Positions 9,182 through 19,107 are shown, counted from the first letter of the stretch. The stretch is 64,000 nucleotides of DNA from Streptomyces sp. P3 (GCA_016893485.2 JAFEKX020000001.1:2418001-2482000), one strand, 5' to 3'. Numbers and translations: made by a program. The notes: generated by a model from the sequence alone, not told the origin.

Positions 9182-9813
9182 CCATCTCCCTCCGCCGCGC
9201 CCGCGTCCGCTACGGCCCCCTCGAAGCCCTGCACGGCGTCACCCTCGCCGCCCCGACGCGCGGGCTCACCGTCCTGCTGGGCCGCAACGGCTCCGGCCGT
9301 ACGACCGTGCTGCGGGCCCTCGCCGGTACGGTCGCGCTGTCGGGCGGGGCGGTGGTGTGGGACGGCGCCGAGGTGACCCGTGTGCCCGCCTACGAACGGG
9401 CGCGCCGGGGCTGTGCCTGGTGCCGGAGCGGCGGGCCGTGTTCGGGTCGCTCACCGTGCGCGAGAACCTCGAACTCGCCGCGCGGGACTGCTCCGTGGCC
9501 CTCGACGCGTATCCCCGGCTGGTCCCGCTGCTCCCCCGCCGGGCGGCCACGCTCTCCGGGGGCGAGCAGCGGATGCTGGCGCTGTCGCGGGCGCTGCTGG
9601 CACGCGCGCGTGTGGTGCTCGTCGACGAACCGGCGCAGGGCATGTCGCCCGCGGTCGCGGCGCACACGTACGAGTGCTGCTGGCCGGGCTGGACGCGTGC
9701 GTGGTCGTGGCCGAGCAGCGGTTGCCGCCCGTGCTGCGCGGCCGGGGCGCCCTGGTGTACGAACTGCGGCGCGGGGCCGTCGTGTTCGGCGGCGAGGCGG
9801 CCGAACGGGGTGA
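9178..9813 (+). CDS. LivF-type ABC ATPase with Arg in Walker A
   Basis: About 212 residues; the ATG overlaps the stop of the fusion gene (ATGA). Walker A reads GRNGSGRTT, so the catalytic Lys is Arg. Signature LSGGEQRMLALSRALLARAR and Walker B VVLVDEPAQGMSP are canonical, and the VVVAEQRL switch has Gln as in most LivF proteins. Three one-base deletions are inferred (about 9412, 9670 and 9808). Restoring the last gives a TGA at 9811-9813. Because the LivG domain has a good Walker A but poor signature, the pair would form one intact and one degenerate ATP site. Acts at the cytoplasmic face of the Liv-type importer. Confidence 0.78.
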   Translation: MTISLRRARVRYGPLEALHGVTLAAPTRGLTVLLGRNGSGRTTVLRALAGTVALSGGAVVWDGAEVTRVPAYERARRGCAWCRSGGPCSGRSPCARTSNSPRGTAPWPSTRIPGWSRCSPAGRPRSPGASSGCWRCRGRCWHARVWCSSTNRRRACRPRSRRTRTSAAGRAGRVRGRGRAAVAARAARPGRPGVRTAARGRRVRRRGGRTG

Positions 9814-9868
9814 CGCGCGCCCCCGCCCGGTCGAGGGACCGGACGGGGGCGGTGCGGGGCGGTGCGGC

Positions 9869-10584
<716 letters not shown>

Positions 10585-11086
10585 GTAGTTCCCTCTCCAA
10601 CAACCCGGGGTCCCCAAGGCGGTCGCGGCTCCCACGCATCGGCGTGGTTCCCGCGCTCCTCCCCGTCCGTCGGAAGTGGTGCTGCTTGCTGGCCTGTTCG
10701 GCCGACGGACGTGTCCCGAGCGGTGCTCGCTGCACACGGCGGAGGAATGTACGGAGGTCAACGAGCCGGTGTCGACCAACTACCCGTCGCCGCAGGCCAG
10801 TTCACTGTTACCGGGGGTATCGGCACTTTTCGGCCACCCACTACATCCACTGATTTCACGATTTTGCGACCAGTTGCCGACACGCGCTGTGACCCGGTTC
10901 ACGCGTCCAACTCCCTTGACCTTTCGTCCAGTTGACACGGAGTGGTCGATTCCGTACGTGTGGTGACCGTCCGCGCCGGTTGGTTCGATTCGGTTCGCTC
11001 TGAAGCGTGACTCCCGCCACAGATCCTCCGTTGTCATCTTCATGAGCCCGGGACCCACCGGGCACCGCATTCCGAGGGAGCCACCC
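10585..11086 (-). promoter_or_regulatory. Long structured leader/promoter region of the Rpf gene
   Basis: 502 bp without a gene between divergent genes. On the minus strand the 150 nt before the Rpf start hold a 9-bp stem (GTCCGTCGG at about 10712-10703 pairing with CCGACGGAC at about 10675-10665), followed by GGGGAGGAGCGCGGGAACCA. That string resembles part of the ydaO c-di-AMP riboswitch, which is known upstream of Streptomyces rpfA, but I do not find the usual downstream GUCAGCUAAC core. I therefore call a structured leader and not a confirmed riboswitch. The plus-strand promoter for the gene at 11087 must also lie here. Confidence 0.35.
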
Positions 11087-11875
11087 GTGCCGCGCATGCT
11101 CGACGTCAGCGACGACGTACGCGCCGAGATCGGCGACGATGAAGCCGACCGGCTGCTCGCCGGAGACAACGCCCCGGGCAGTTACGACTGCACGTCGTGC
11201 CGCACCCAGGGCGACTCCGCACAGGAGCGCACCAGCACCGTCCTGTTCATCGGCGACGAGACCGCCGTCCTCGCCTTCGCCCACGCCACCTGCCTGCCCT
11301 CCCAGGTCGTGCAGGTCACCGAGGAACAGCTGCAGGGCGCGGTCCGCTCCATCAGCGGCAACGCGCACGCCCCGGCCGGCGAACCGGAGCGGGCCGTGCC
11401 CGAGCAGGCCGTGCTCGGGGTGACCAGCGGACTCGTCCTGATCTCAGGGGAGTTGCACCCCGCCCTGGTCGTCGAGCCGACCGCGCCGATCGTGCGGCCC
11501 GGCTCGACCGGCGTCGGGGACGACTTCCTGCCGCTGCTGATCGAGCAGGGCTTCATGCCGCTCAGCGAGATCACCACCGTGCCGCCCGTGCTGCACGGCT
11601 GGTCGGTGCTGCTCGCCGCGGGCCAGCTGCACGCGGTGCTCCAGCCGAGCGCCAACGGCGGTTCCCCGGTGGCCTGGTGGCAGGCGCACCAGCCGCTCCA
11701 GGTCACCGACAGCTGGCGGGCCGCCGCCAACAAGCACCAGCAGGTGCTGATGTTCGCGGCACCGGTCGGCTCCATCGGCCGCCAGCCCCGCGAGGACCTG
11801 CTGCGCAGCGCCCTCGACAAGGCCGCGGCGGGCGGTCAGCTGGTCGGCTCCGCACTCCCGCTCGCGGGCACCTGA
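11087..11875 (+). CDS. Conserved actinobacterial protein of unknown function
   Basis: 262 residues from GTG 11087, with GAGGGAG seven bases upstream. Soluble, no signal peptide or membrane helix. Begins RMLDVSDDVRAEIGDDEADR; a CTSCRTQGDS Cys pair lies near residue 32 and HATCLPSQVV near residue 65, a CxxC...HxxC pattern that could hold a metal. The rest is mixed alpha/beta without a motif I recognise. It is divergent from the Rpf gene and followed closely by another unknown gene. I cannot assign a function. Confidence 0.75.
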   Translation: MPRMLDVSDDVRAEIGDDEADRLLAGDNAPGSYDCTSCRTQGDSAQERTSTVLFIGDETAVLAFAHATCLPSQVVQVTEEQLQGAVRSISGNAHAPAGEPERAVPEQAVLGVTSGLVLISGELHPALVVEPTAPIVRPGSTGVGDDFLPLLIEQGFMPLSEITTVPPVLHGWSVLLAAGQLHAVLQPSANGGSPVAWWQAHQPLQVTDSWRAAANKHQQVLMFAAPVGSIGRQPREDLLRSALDKAAAGGQLVGSALPLAGT

Positions 11876-11912
11876 GCCGCATCCCTTCAGGTCACGCGTC
11901 GTTTGGACATAC

Positions 11913-12316
11913 GTGCACGCATACGACGTACCCCGCAGCCGGAACTACCAGCCGATCCCGTCCTCGCGAACGGACCGGGACACCCCGGCGGCCCCTCGGC
12001 CACGCCGATCTACGACCGGCTCTACTCGGAGTGGGTCAAGACCTTCCGCTCACTGCCGGGCGACCGCAGCGGCGAGGAGGAGCTGGGCTTCACCGCCTTC
12101 GGGCACAGCCCGCACAGCACCGGCACGTTCGGCGGCGGTTCCCTGGGCGGCGGCTCGTACAGCGCGTACAGCGCGGGGGCCTACAGCGCCCGGCAGCAGT
12201 CCCAGTGGCAGCGCGTCGGGCAGCTCGGCCAAGTGGCCCAGCAGCACCAGCACGGCCACACCGGGATGCACCACATCCCGGCGGCCCTGCCGCCCGGCCC
12301 ACGCCGAGGCATCTGA
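11913..12316 (+). CDS. Small Gly/Ser/His-rich hypothetical protein
   Basis: About 134 residues if started at GTG 11913 (VHAYDVPRSRNYQPIPSSRT) and joined across one inferred deletion near 11985 to TPIYDRLYSEWVKTFRSLPG. The C-terminal half is low complexity: GTFGGGSLGGGSYSAYSAG, then Gln/His-rich QQHQHGHTGMHH. The conserved-looking core is the IYDRLYSEWVKTFRSLPGDR stretch. Lies 37 bp after the preceding unknown gene, so probably cotranscribed with it, and ends at a very strong terminator. No known function. Confidence 0.55.
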
Positions 12317-12318
12317 CG

Positions 12319-12372
12319 CTACGACGAGGAGGGCGGCCCCAGTCTCCACTGGGGCCGCCCTCCTCGTCGTAG
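12319..12372. terminator. Very strong bidirectional terminator
   Basis: 25-bp perfect inverted repeat (arms 12319-12343 and 12348-12372) with a 4-nt CTCC loop, between the convergent unknown gene and der. It serves both strands. Confidence 0.92.
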
Positions 12373-12401
12373 CACTGTCATCAACAGCCGTACGGCTGGG
12401 G

Positions 12402-13877
12402 CTACTTCTTCTTGCCGCGCTTCTCGCGGACCCGGACCGAGATGTGGATCGGGGTGCCCTCGAAGCTGAACTCCTCGCGCAGGCGGCGCTCGATGAAGCG
12501 GCGGTAGCCCGCCTCGATGAAGCCGGAGGCGAAGAGGACGAAGCGCGGGGGCTTGGTGCCCGCCTGGGTGCCGAAGAGGATGCGGGGCTGCTTGCCGCCG
12601 CGGATCGGGTGCGGGTGAGCCGCGACCAACTCGCCCAGGAACGCGTTCAGTCGGCCCGTCGGGACGCGCGTCTCCCAGCCGGCGAGGGCGGTCTCGATGC
12701 CCGGGACCAGCTTCTCCATGTGGCGGCCGGTGCGCGCCGAGATGTTGACCCGGGGCGCCCACGCGACCTGGGCCAGCTCGGTCTCGATCTCGCGCTCCAG
12801 GTAGTAGCGGCGCTCCTCGTCGAGCGTGTCCCACTTGTTGAAGGCGAGGACGATCGCACGGCCCGCCTCGACGGCCATGGTGACGATGCGCTGGTCCTGC
12901 ACCGAGATGCTCTCGGAGGCGTCGATCAGGATGACCGCGACCTCCGCCTTCTCGACGGCGGCGGCGGTGCGCAGCGAGGCGTAGTAGTCGGCGCCCTGCT
13001 GGAGGTGGACGCGCTTGCGGATGCCCGCCGTGTCGACGAACTTCCAGGTGACACCGCCGAGTTCGATCAGTTCGTCGACCGGGTCACGGGTGGTGCCGGC
13101 GATCTCGTTGACGACGACGCGCTCCTCGCCGGCCACCTTGTTCAGCAGCGAGGACTTGCCGACGTTCGGGCGGCCGATCAGCGCGATCCGGCGGGGCCCG
13201 CCGACCGCGGTGCCGAAGGTCTGCTCGGGCGCCTCCGGCAGCGCCTCCAGGACGGCGTCCAGCATGTCGCCGGTGCCGCGCCCGTGCAGCGCGGAGACGG
13301 GGTGCGGCTCGCCGAGCCCGAGGGACCACAGGTAGGCGGCGTCGGACTCACCGCTGAGACCGTCGACCTTGTTGGCGGCCAGCACGACGGGCTTGCCGGC
13401 CTTGCGCAGCAGTCGTACGACGGCCTCGTCGGTGTCGGTGGCGCCGACCTTGGCGTCGACGACGAAGACGACCGCGTCGGCGGCCTCGATCGCGTACTCG
13501 GCCTGCGCGGCGACGGAGGCGTCGATCCCGAGGACGTCCTGCTCCCAGCCGCCGGTGTCGACGACCTTGAACCGGCGTCCGGCCCACTCGGCCTCGTAGG
13601 TCACACGGTCACGCGTGACGCCGGGCTTGTCCTCCACGACGGCCTCGCGGCGGCCGATGATGCGGTTGACGAGAGTCGACTTGCCGACGTTCGGCCGGCC
13701 CACGACGGCGAGGACGGGCAGCGGCCCGTGTCCCGCCTCGTCGATGGCGCCCTCGACGTCCTCAATGTCGAAGCCCTCCACGGCGGCGAGCTCCATGAAC
13801 TCCGCGTACTCGGCGTCGCCGAGCGCCCCGTGGTCGTGCTCCGCGCCGGAGCCGTCGGGCTGGATCTGGTCGTTCAT
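12402..13877 (-). CDS. der: Ribosome-assembly GTPase Der (EngA)
   Basis: 491 residues, uninterrupted. Two tandem GTPase domains: the first with [31 protein letters not shown] and NKVD; the second with [34 protein letters not shown] and NKWD. A C-terminal KH-like domain ends in a basic KRGKKK tail. An acidic N-terminal extension of about 55 residues precedes the first domain, which is usual in actinobacteria. Der binds 23S rRNA and is needed for maturation of the 50S subunit. It is the last gene of the aroH-tyrA-cmk-plsC-der run, separated from plsC by about 80 bp. Confidence 0.97.
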   Translation of the reverse strand: MNDQIQPDGSGAEHDHGALGDAEYAEFMELAAVEGFDIEDVEGAIDEAGHGPLPVLAVVGRPNVGKSTLVNRIIGRREAVVEDKPGVTRDRVTYEAEWAGRRFKVVDTGGWEQDVLGIDASVAAQAEYAIEAADAVVFVVDAKVGATDTDEAVVRLLRKAGKPVVLAANKVDGLSGESDAAYLWSLGLGEPHPVSALHGRGTGDMLDAVLEALPEAPEQTFGTAVGGPRRIALIGRPNVGKSSLLNKVAGEERVVVNEIAGTTRDPVDELIELGGVTWKFVDTAGIRKRVHLQQGADYYASLRTAAAVEKAEVAVILIDASESISVQDQRIVTMAVEAGRAIVLAFNKWDTLDEERRYYLEREIETELAQVAWAPRVNISARTGRHMEKLVPGIETALAGWETRVPTGRLNAFLGELVAAHPHPIRGGKQPRILFGTQAGTKPPRFVLFASGFIEAGYRRFIERRLREEFSFEGTPIHISVRVREKRGKKK

Positions 13878-13960
13878 GAAGTCGGTACCTCGTTCATCGT
13901 GGTGATCGGTGGAGCCTCCCGGATTTCGGGTGATCCACTACTCAAGTACTCAAGTGTCTC

Positions 13961-14605
13961 TTAGCGCCCGGTGAGGCGCCTGGCGTCGTCCAGGTGGGCG
14001 GCCAGCTGCTTCTGGATGCGCTCGGTCGCCTCGTCCAGTGCCTTGCGCGTACGGCGGCCGGAGCCGTCGCCCGCGTCGAACGGGTCGCCGAAGACGACGT
14101 CGACGCGGGAGCGCAGCGGGGGCAGCGCCTTTATCAGTCGTCCGCTCTTCTCGGCGCTGCCCAGCACGGCCACCGGCACGATCGGGGCGCCGCCGCGGAC
14201 CGCGAAGTAGGCGAGCCCGGCGCGCAGCGAGGCGAAGTCGCCCTCGCCGCGGCTGCCCTCGGGGAAGATGCCGAGGACCCCGCCGCCGGTCAGGACGTCC
14301 AGCGCCCGGGTGATCGCCGTACGGTCGGCGACCGACCGGTCCACCTTCAGCTGGCCGATGGCGAGCAGGAACGGGTCGAGCGGGCCGACGAACGCCTCCT
14401 TCTTGATGAGGAAGTGCGTCGGCCGGGGTGCCACGCCCATGACCATCGGGCCGTCGATGTTGTGCGAGTGGTTGACGGCGAGGATCACCGGGCCGGTCGC
14501 GGGGACCTTCCAGGCGCCCAGCACGCGCGGCTTCCACAACCCGTACATCAGGCCGACGCCGATGCGCCGCCCGACGTCGGCGCCGCGCTGTGAAGGTGCG
14601 GTCAC
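13961..14605 (-). CDS. plsC: 1-acylglycerol-3-phosphate acyltransferase (PlsC family)
   Basis: 214 residues from GTG 14605, whose GTGA overlaps the stop of cmk. Acyltransferase motifs: NHSHNIDGPMV (HX4D type, block I), FPEGSRGEGDFASLRAGLAY (block III) and APIVPVAVLG (block IV). The enzyme acylates lysophosphatidate, or a related acceptor, at the inner leaflet during phospholipid synthesis. The cmk/plsC/der linkage is common in actinobacteria. No frameshift is evident. Confidence 0.9.
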   Translation of the reverse strand: MTAPSQRGADVGRRIGVGLMYGLWKPRVLGAWKVPATGPVILAVNHSHNIDGPMVMGVAPRPTHFLIKKEAFVGPLDPFLLAIGQLKVDRSVADRTAITRALDVLTGGGVLGIFPEGSRGEGDFASLRAGLAYFAVRGGAPIVPVAVLGSAEKSGRLIKALPPLRSRVDVVFGDPFDAGDGSGRRTRKALDEATERIQKQLAAHLDDARRLTGR

Positions 14606-15296
14606 TTGGCGGCCCGCTTCTCCCCGACGAGGGTGACGACGCACTCGATGACCTGCTGGAGCGTGAGGTCGGAGGTGTCCACCTCGACCGCGTCGTCCGC
14701 CTTCGCGAGCGGCGAGGTCTTCCGGGAGGAGTCGGCCGCGTCGCGCTTGAGCAGCGCCTCGCGGGTGGCCTGCACGTCGGCGCTCTTCAGCTCGCCGCTG
14801 CGGCGGCGGCACGCGCCTCCGGGGAGGCGGTGAGGAAGATCTTCAGATCGGCGTCGGGCAGCACGGTCGTGCCGATGTCCCGCCCCTCGACGACGATTCC
14901 GTGCTCGGCCTCGGCGGCCAGCGAACGCTGCAGCTCGGTGATCCTGGCCCGCACCTCGGGCACCGCGCTGACCGCGCTGACCTTGGAGGTGACCTCCTGC
15001 GTACGGATCGGACCGGCCACGTCCACGCCGTCGACACTGATCGTCGGGTTCGCCGGGTCGGTGCCCGAGACGATCTCCGCCTTGCCCGCGGCGTCGGCGA
15101 TCGCGGTGGGGTCGGTGATGTCGATCCCGTTGCTCACCATCCACCAGGTGATCGCCCGGTACTGCGCGCCGGTGTCGAGGTAGCTCAGCCCGAGCTGCGC
15201 CGCCACGGCCTTCGACGTGCTCGACTTGCCCGTGCCGGAGGGGCCGTCGATGGCGACAATCACTGCCGGGGCGGTCCGGGCGGCGCCGTTTTCCAC
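14602..15296 (-). CDS. cmk: Cytidylate kinase
   Basis: About 231 residues from ATG 15296. P-loop IDGPSGTGKSSTSKAVAAQL near the N-terminus, YLDTGAQYRAIT substrate loop, VVEGRDIGTTVLPDADLKIF core and, after one inferred deletion near 14803 (AARRSGEL restored), the lid region LKRDAADSSRKTSPL. The C-terminus ends VTLVGEKRAAK. Phosphorylates CMP and dCMP to the diphosphates. Overlaps plsC by four bases. An essential gene in most bacteria, so the frame break is almost certainly a sequence error. Confidence 0.95.
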
Positions 15297-15533
15297 GGGA
15301 GGACACCTTCCTGGTGCGGGTGGTGAGCGGGGTGGAGACGCGAGTGCGCCCCGGACAAGGTTACTGGGTGCGGGTCACTCGTCTGGCCGGACGGTGACCG
15401 TTGGAGCCGGGCCGAGACGATCCAGCGCCCTGCGCGGTTGCCGGGGCACCCGGTCCAGTGGCCTTGGGCGCCTCGAAACGCAGACCGCACACACTCAGCC
15501 CGCCCGGTGTCTCTTGGGTGCCTCGTAACCCAG

Positions 15534-15619
15534 GCCGGTACAACTCAGCCCGTCCGGCGTTTGAGGACGAGGCCCCTTCAGGGCCGACCGGGGGCCTGGG
15601 GGCGGAGCCCCCAGAAGAC
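15534..15619. repeat. Dispersed Streptomyces intergenic repeat, copy A
   Basis: Part of a 345-bp gap between cmk and tyrA. It contains CAGCCCGTCCGGCGTTTGAG, GAGGCCCCTTCAGGGCC and GGGGGCGGAGCCCCCAG, and matches, in inverted orientation, the element at 63301-63390. Just upstream (15480-15540) related fragments repeat (CTCAGCCCG twice). Such palindromic units are scattered between genes in Streptomyces; no role is established. The rest of the gap shows nothing I can name. Confidence 0.8.
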
Positions 15620-15641
15620 GCGAGCCCCCACCCACCCGCAC

Positions 15642-16727
15642 CTACTGCCGGATCGCCCAACCCCGCTCCCGCAACGCCGCAGTCAACACCGGCACAGCCT
15701 TGGGCTCCACCCACAACTGCACAAGCCCCGCCTGCTGCCCCGTCGCATGCTCGATCCGCACATCCTCGATATTGACCCCCGCCATCCCGCGTCCGCGAAG
15801 ATCCGAGCCAACTGCCCAGGCTGGTCATCGATCAGCACAGCGACAACCTCGTACACCCGCGGAGCGGACCCGTGCTTGCCGGGCACCCGGACCTGCCCCG
15901 CGTTCCCCCGCCGCAGCACGTCCTCGACGCCCTTCGCCCCCGCATGCCGCTCCCCCGCGTCGGAGGACTGCAACGCCCGCAACGCCCGCACGGTCTCCTC
16001 CAGATCCCCGGAGAGATCCGTCAGCAGATCGGCCACCGGCCCAGGGTTCGCGGAGAGGATGTCGATCCACATCCGGGGATCCGACGCGGCGATCCGCGTC
16101 ACATCCCGGATTCCCTGCCCGCACAGTCGTACGGCGGCTTCCTCGGCGTTCTCCAGCCGCGCGGCGACCATGCTGGACACCAGATGGGGCATGTGGGAGA
16201 CGAGAGCCACGGCCCGGTCGTGCGCATCCGCGTCCATGACGACCGGCACCGCACGGCAGTACGACACCAGCTCCAGGGCGAGGTTCAACACTTCGGTGTC
16301 GGTGTCCCGCGTCGGCGTCAGCACCCAGGGTCGCCCCTCGAACAGATCACCGGTGGCGGCCAGCGGCCCCGACTTCTCACGCCCCGACATGGGATGCGTA
16401 CCGATGTACGAGGAGAGGTCGAGCCCGAGCGCCTCCAGCTCCCGGCGCGGTCCGCCCTTGACGCTGGCCACGTCGAGGTAGCCCCGGGCGACCCCCGCCG
16501 CATCGCGCCGGCGACGACGTCCGCGGCCAGCGCGGGCGGCGCGGCGACGATCGCGAGGTCGACGGGCCCGTCGGGCTCCTCGTCGGTCCCGGCGCCGAGC
16601 GCCACCGCCATCCGGACCTGCTCGGGGTCGTGGTCGGCGAGGTGCACGACCACTCCGCGCGAGGTGAGGGGGCGAGCGCGGCGGACGTGCCGATGAGCCC
16701 CGTCCCGATGACGACCGCGGTCCTCAC
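15642..16727 (-). CDS. tyrA: Prephenate dehydrogenase
   Basis: About 361 residues from GTG 16727, which overlaps the aroH stop (GTGA). N-terminal NAD-binding motif VVIGTGLIGTSAALAL (after frame repair), then VVVHLADHDPEQVRMA. The catalytic half contains IGTHPMSGREKSGPLAA, with the conserved His and substrate-binding Arg. A C-terminal ACT domain starts YEVVAVLIDDQPGQLARIF and ends WAIRQ, suggesting feedback control by an aromatic amino acid. Deletions are inferred near 16680, 16495 and 15793 (the last restores GMAGVNIEDVRIEH). With AroH it makes 4-hydroxyphenylpyruvate for tyrosine. Confidence 0.93.
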
Positions 16728-17092
16728 TGGGCGATGTCCTTGCGCAGGGCTGCCGCCGCACCGAGGTAGACGTGCGCGATGTCGGCGCGGGCCCGGTCGG
16801 ACTCGATGTGCGCGAGGACGCGGACCACGCGGGGCATCGCGCCCTCGATGTCGAGCTCCTGCGCGCAGATCAGCGGCACGTCCGCGAAGCCGCTGCCGAG
16901 CTTGCGCGCGGCGGCGGCCGGGAAGTCGCTGTGCAGATCGGGCGTGGCCGTGAACCAGACGCTGATCAGATCGTCGGCGGTGAGGCCGTTCCGCTCCAGG
17001 ACGGCGGTGAGCAGCGCCCCGACCCGCTCGTCCATGTGGCCGGCCTCGTCCCTGTCCAGTTGGACGGCGCCCCGGACCGCTCGTACCGCCAC
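16724..17092 (-). CDS. aroH: Chorismate mutase, AroH class
   Basis: 122 residues, uninterrupted, the usual length for the trimeric AroH fold. Motifs: VRAVRGAVQLDRDEAGHMDE at the start (active-site Arg), LISVWFTATPDLHSDFPAAA, and LICAQELDIEGAMPRVVRVL (CxQExxV-like region). Converts chorismate to prephenate, the substrate of the overlapping tyrA gene. It is the first gene of the run that continues into cmk-plsC-der, although a 345-bp gap with a repeat lies between tyrA and cmk. Confidence 0.93.
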   Translation of the reverse strand: MAVRAVRGAVQLDRDEAGHMDERVGALLTAVLERNGLTADDLISVWFTATPDLHSDFPAAAARKLGSGFADVPLICAQELDIEGAMPRVVRVLAHIESDRARADIAHVYLGAAAALRKDIAQ

Positions 17093-17183
17093 GGCTCTGC
17101 TCCTCGCTGATGTACGGCTCTTGGTGCATCCAGCCTAGTCAGCCCGTCCGGCACCGGTGCGCGGCGCCCGCCCACCGAGACGG

Positions 17184-17619
17184 TCACAGGGACTGTTGCC
17201 GGACCAGTTCCTCCAGGGAGGCGGCCTGCGGCACCTGCCCCTGGGGGTGAGTCTGTCGACGGCCTGGGGCAGTGTCTGCGCGAGGTCGCTCGCGGCCTGC
17301 TCCGGGTGACACCGGCCTGCTCGGCGACCTTACGCAGGGTGTCGTCGGGCAGCGCCTGCTGGATCTGGGCGCCGGTGACGGACTGGTTCTGCCCGGTGCC
17401 GACCCAGGAGTCCTTCTGCTCGGTCAGACCGGACTTGGTGAGCATGTCCAGCAGCCCGCCCAGCGGGTTGCTCCCGCCGCCGCTGCCACCGCTCTGGCTC
17501 CCGCCGAGGGCGGAGAGCAGCGCGCCCAGGATGTTGCCGCTGCCGGAACCACCCTGGCTGCCGCCGCCCGATCCGCCCAGAAGACCGCCGAGAAGACTGC
17601 CGAGATCGTCGCCCGCCAT
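17184..17619 (-). CDS. YidB-like (DUF937) protein
   Basis: About 145 residues from ATG 17619. Begins MAGDDLGSLLGGLLGGSGGG; a long Gly/Ser-rich stretch is followed by NPLGGLLDMLTKSGLTEQKD, SWVGTGQNQSVTGAQIQQAL and PDDTLRKVAEQAGV, the hallmark of the YidB/DUF937 family. Two inferred deletions (about 17308 and 17245) restore a conserved tail ending SLEELVRQQSL. Small soluble protein of unknown role; homologues occur widely. About 90 bp separate it from aroH. Confidence 0.8.
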
Positions 17620-17794
17620 GGCTCGCACCTTTCGAGAACGGCCGGCCGCTGGTCGGGGCCCGGCCTCGAACCCTGCCAATGTCACTCGAATCGCCCAGTT
17701 CCGCTACTTGGGGTGAGATCATCCCGGTTTGCCTCTTTACCCACGGCCCCGAGTCCGCTCTCATGGGCTGGAAGCCCGCCTCGGGAGGCCCACA

Positions 17795-18496
17795 GTGAAG
17801 CGTCCCGGACCACTGCTCACACTTCTGGCGGGCCTGCTGCTCGCCCTGTTCATGCTGACGCTCAACGTGACGTCGGGGACGAAGACGGCATCGTCCTCGT
17901 ACAGCGAGAAGTCACCGTCACCATCCGTACCCCAGTCCTCCGCGCCCGCCTCCACTCCCACTCCGACCCCGACGAAGGCCCCCGCGACAAAGCCGCCCGC
18001 GCCGAACGCCGACTACGCCGGCCGCACGGACGACGACACGGCCTCGGTCGCCGTATCGGTCCGCGACGGCAAGGCGGTCGCGTACTTCTGCGACGGCCGC
18101 TACAAGGAGGCCTGGCTCAGAGGCCGCGTGAACAACAACGGCAGCATGAAACTCACCGCCCCGAACGGCGCCGTACTCGACGGCACGATCGACCAGGGCA
18201 GGAAGATCCGCGGCACGGTCAAGGACGAGGGCCGGCACTACGCGTTCACCGCGGCCAAGGCGGTCAAGCCCTCCGGGCTCTGGCGCGCGACCGCCAAGGT
18301 GCGCGGCGCGAAGATCGACGCCGGCTGGGTCGTACTCCCGAACGGCCGGCAGACCGGCATCGTCACCCGCGACGGCAAGCCCGCCTCCGCACCCCGTATC
18401 GACCCGGAGACCGGCGCGGTCACGGTCGACGGACAGCAGCTCACCGCACGCCCCGTCACCCCTGACCCACCGTCCGCCTCAGGGAGCCGCTCATGA
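17795..18496 (+). CDS. Secreted or membrane-anchored protein, first gene of Rieske module
   Basis: 233 residues from GTG 17795, with GGGAGG nine bases upstream. One N-terminal hydrophobic segment (PLLTLLAGLLLALFMLTLNV) acts as signal anchor, then a Ser/Pro/Thr-rich linker (SPSPSVPQSSAPASTPTPTP), then an extracytoplasmic beta-rich domain of about 140 residues containing AVAYFCDGRYKEAWLRGRVN and GLWRATAKVRGAKIDAGWVV. A single Cys is present. Its stop overlaps the ATG of the next gene (ATGA), so it is coupled to the DUF6529 membrane protein. I do not recognise the domain. Confidence 0.78.
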   Translation: MKRPGPLLTLLAGLLLALFMLTLNVTSGTKTASSSYSEKSPSPSVPQSSAPASTPTPTPTKAPATKPPAPNADYAGRTDDDTASVAVSVRDGKAVAYFCDGRYKEAWLRGRVNNNGSMKLTAPNGAVLDGTIDQGRKIRGTVKDEGRHYAFTAAKAVKPSGLWRATAKVRGAKIDAGWVVLPNGRQTGIVTRDGKPASAPRIDPETGAVTVDGQQLTARPVTPDPPSASGSRS

Positions 18497-19062
18497 CCGC
18501 CGACCCGAACTCCGCCACCCAGGCACCCGCACGCCCCACGACAGCCCCGCCCGCTACCTGGTCCCCCGCCCTCGTGGCCGCCGCCGTGGCGATCGGCCTC
18601 GGTGTCTACGGCAGGGTCCACGACCCGGCGGGCACCGCCTTCAACCTCGCCGGCTTCAGCAGCACGGGCGCGGTGAAGTCCTGGCTGGCGACGACCGCGT
18701 TCTTCTTCGCCCTGGTCCAGGTCGTCTCGGCCTTCATGGTCTACGGCAGGCTCCCGGGCCCGAGTTGGGCGCCGGCGCTGCACCGCTGGTCGGGGCGGAT
18801 CGCGTTCCTGGTGGCGGTGCCGGTGGCCGTGCACTGCCTCTACGCGTTCGGGTACCAGACGTACTCGACACGCGTGATGTGGCATTCCGTCCTGGGGTGC
18901 GCGTTCTTCGGCGCCTTCAGTGCCAAGATGCTGCTGCTCCGCTCGGAGCGCCTGCCCGGCTGGCTGCTGCCGCTGGTCGGCGGACTGGTCTTCACCGCCC
19001 TCACGCTGATCTGGCTGACGTCCGCCCTCTGGTTCTTCCGCACCGTCGGAGTGACGACATGA
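18493..19062 (+). CDS. DUF6529-type five-helix membrane protein, possible b-type cytochrome
   Basis: 189 residues with five predicted membrane helices. His residues lie at helix ends in the pattern of b561/ferric-reductase-like proteins: ALHRWSGRIAFLVAVPVAVH (two His 17 residues apart) and VMWHSVLGCAFFGAF (third His). This suggests heme ligation, but that is inference. ATGA overlap with the upstream secreted-protein gene; the Rieske lipoprotein gene follows after 45 bp. Together they look like a membrane electron-transfer unit. Confidence 0.72.
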   Translation: MTADPNSATQAPARPTTAPPATWSPALVAAAVAIGLGVYGRVHDPAGTAFNLAGFSSTGAVKSWLATTAFFFALVQVVSAFMVYGRLPGPSWAPALHRWSGRIAFLVAVPVAVHCLYAFGYQTYSTRVMWHSVLGCAFFGAFSAKMLLLRSERLPGWLLPLVGGLVFTALTLIWLTSALWFFRTVGVTT

Positions 19063-19107
19063 CCACCGTCGCAGGGACCCCATGACGACCACTTTCGGAG
19101 TGACCAC

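Noticed and set aside
6477..9813. Very long alternative frames across the Liv genes
   Set aside because: They mix true pieces and out-of-frame pieces; only the segments matching LivH, LivM, LivG and LivF motifs were kept.
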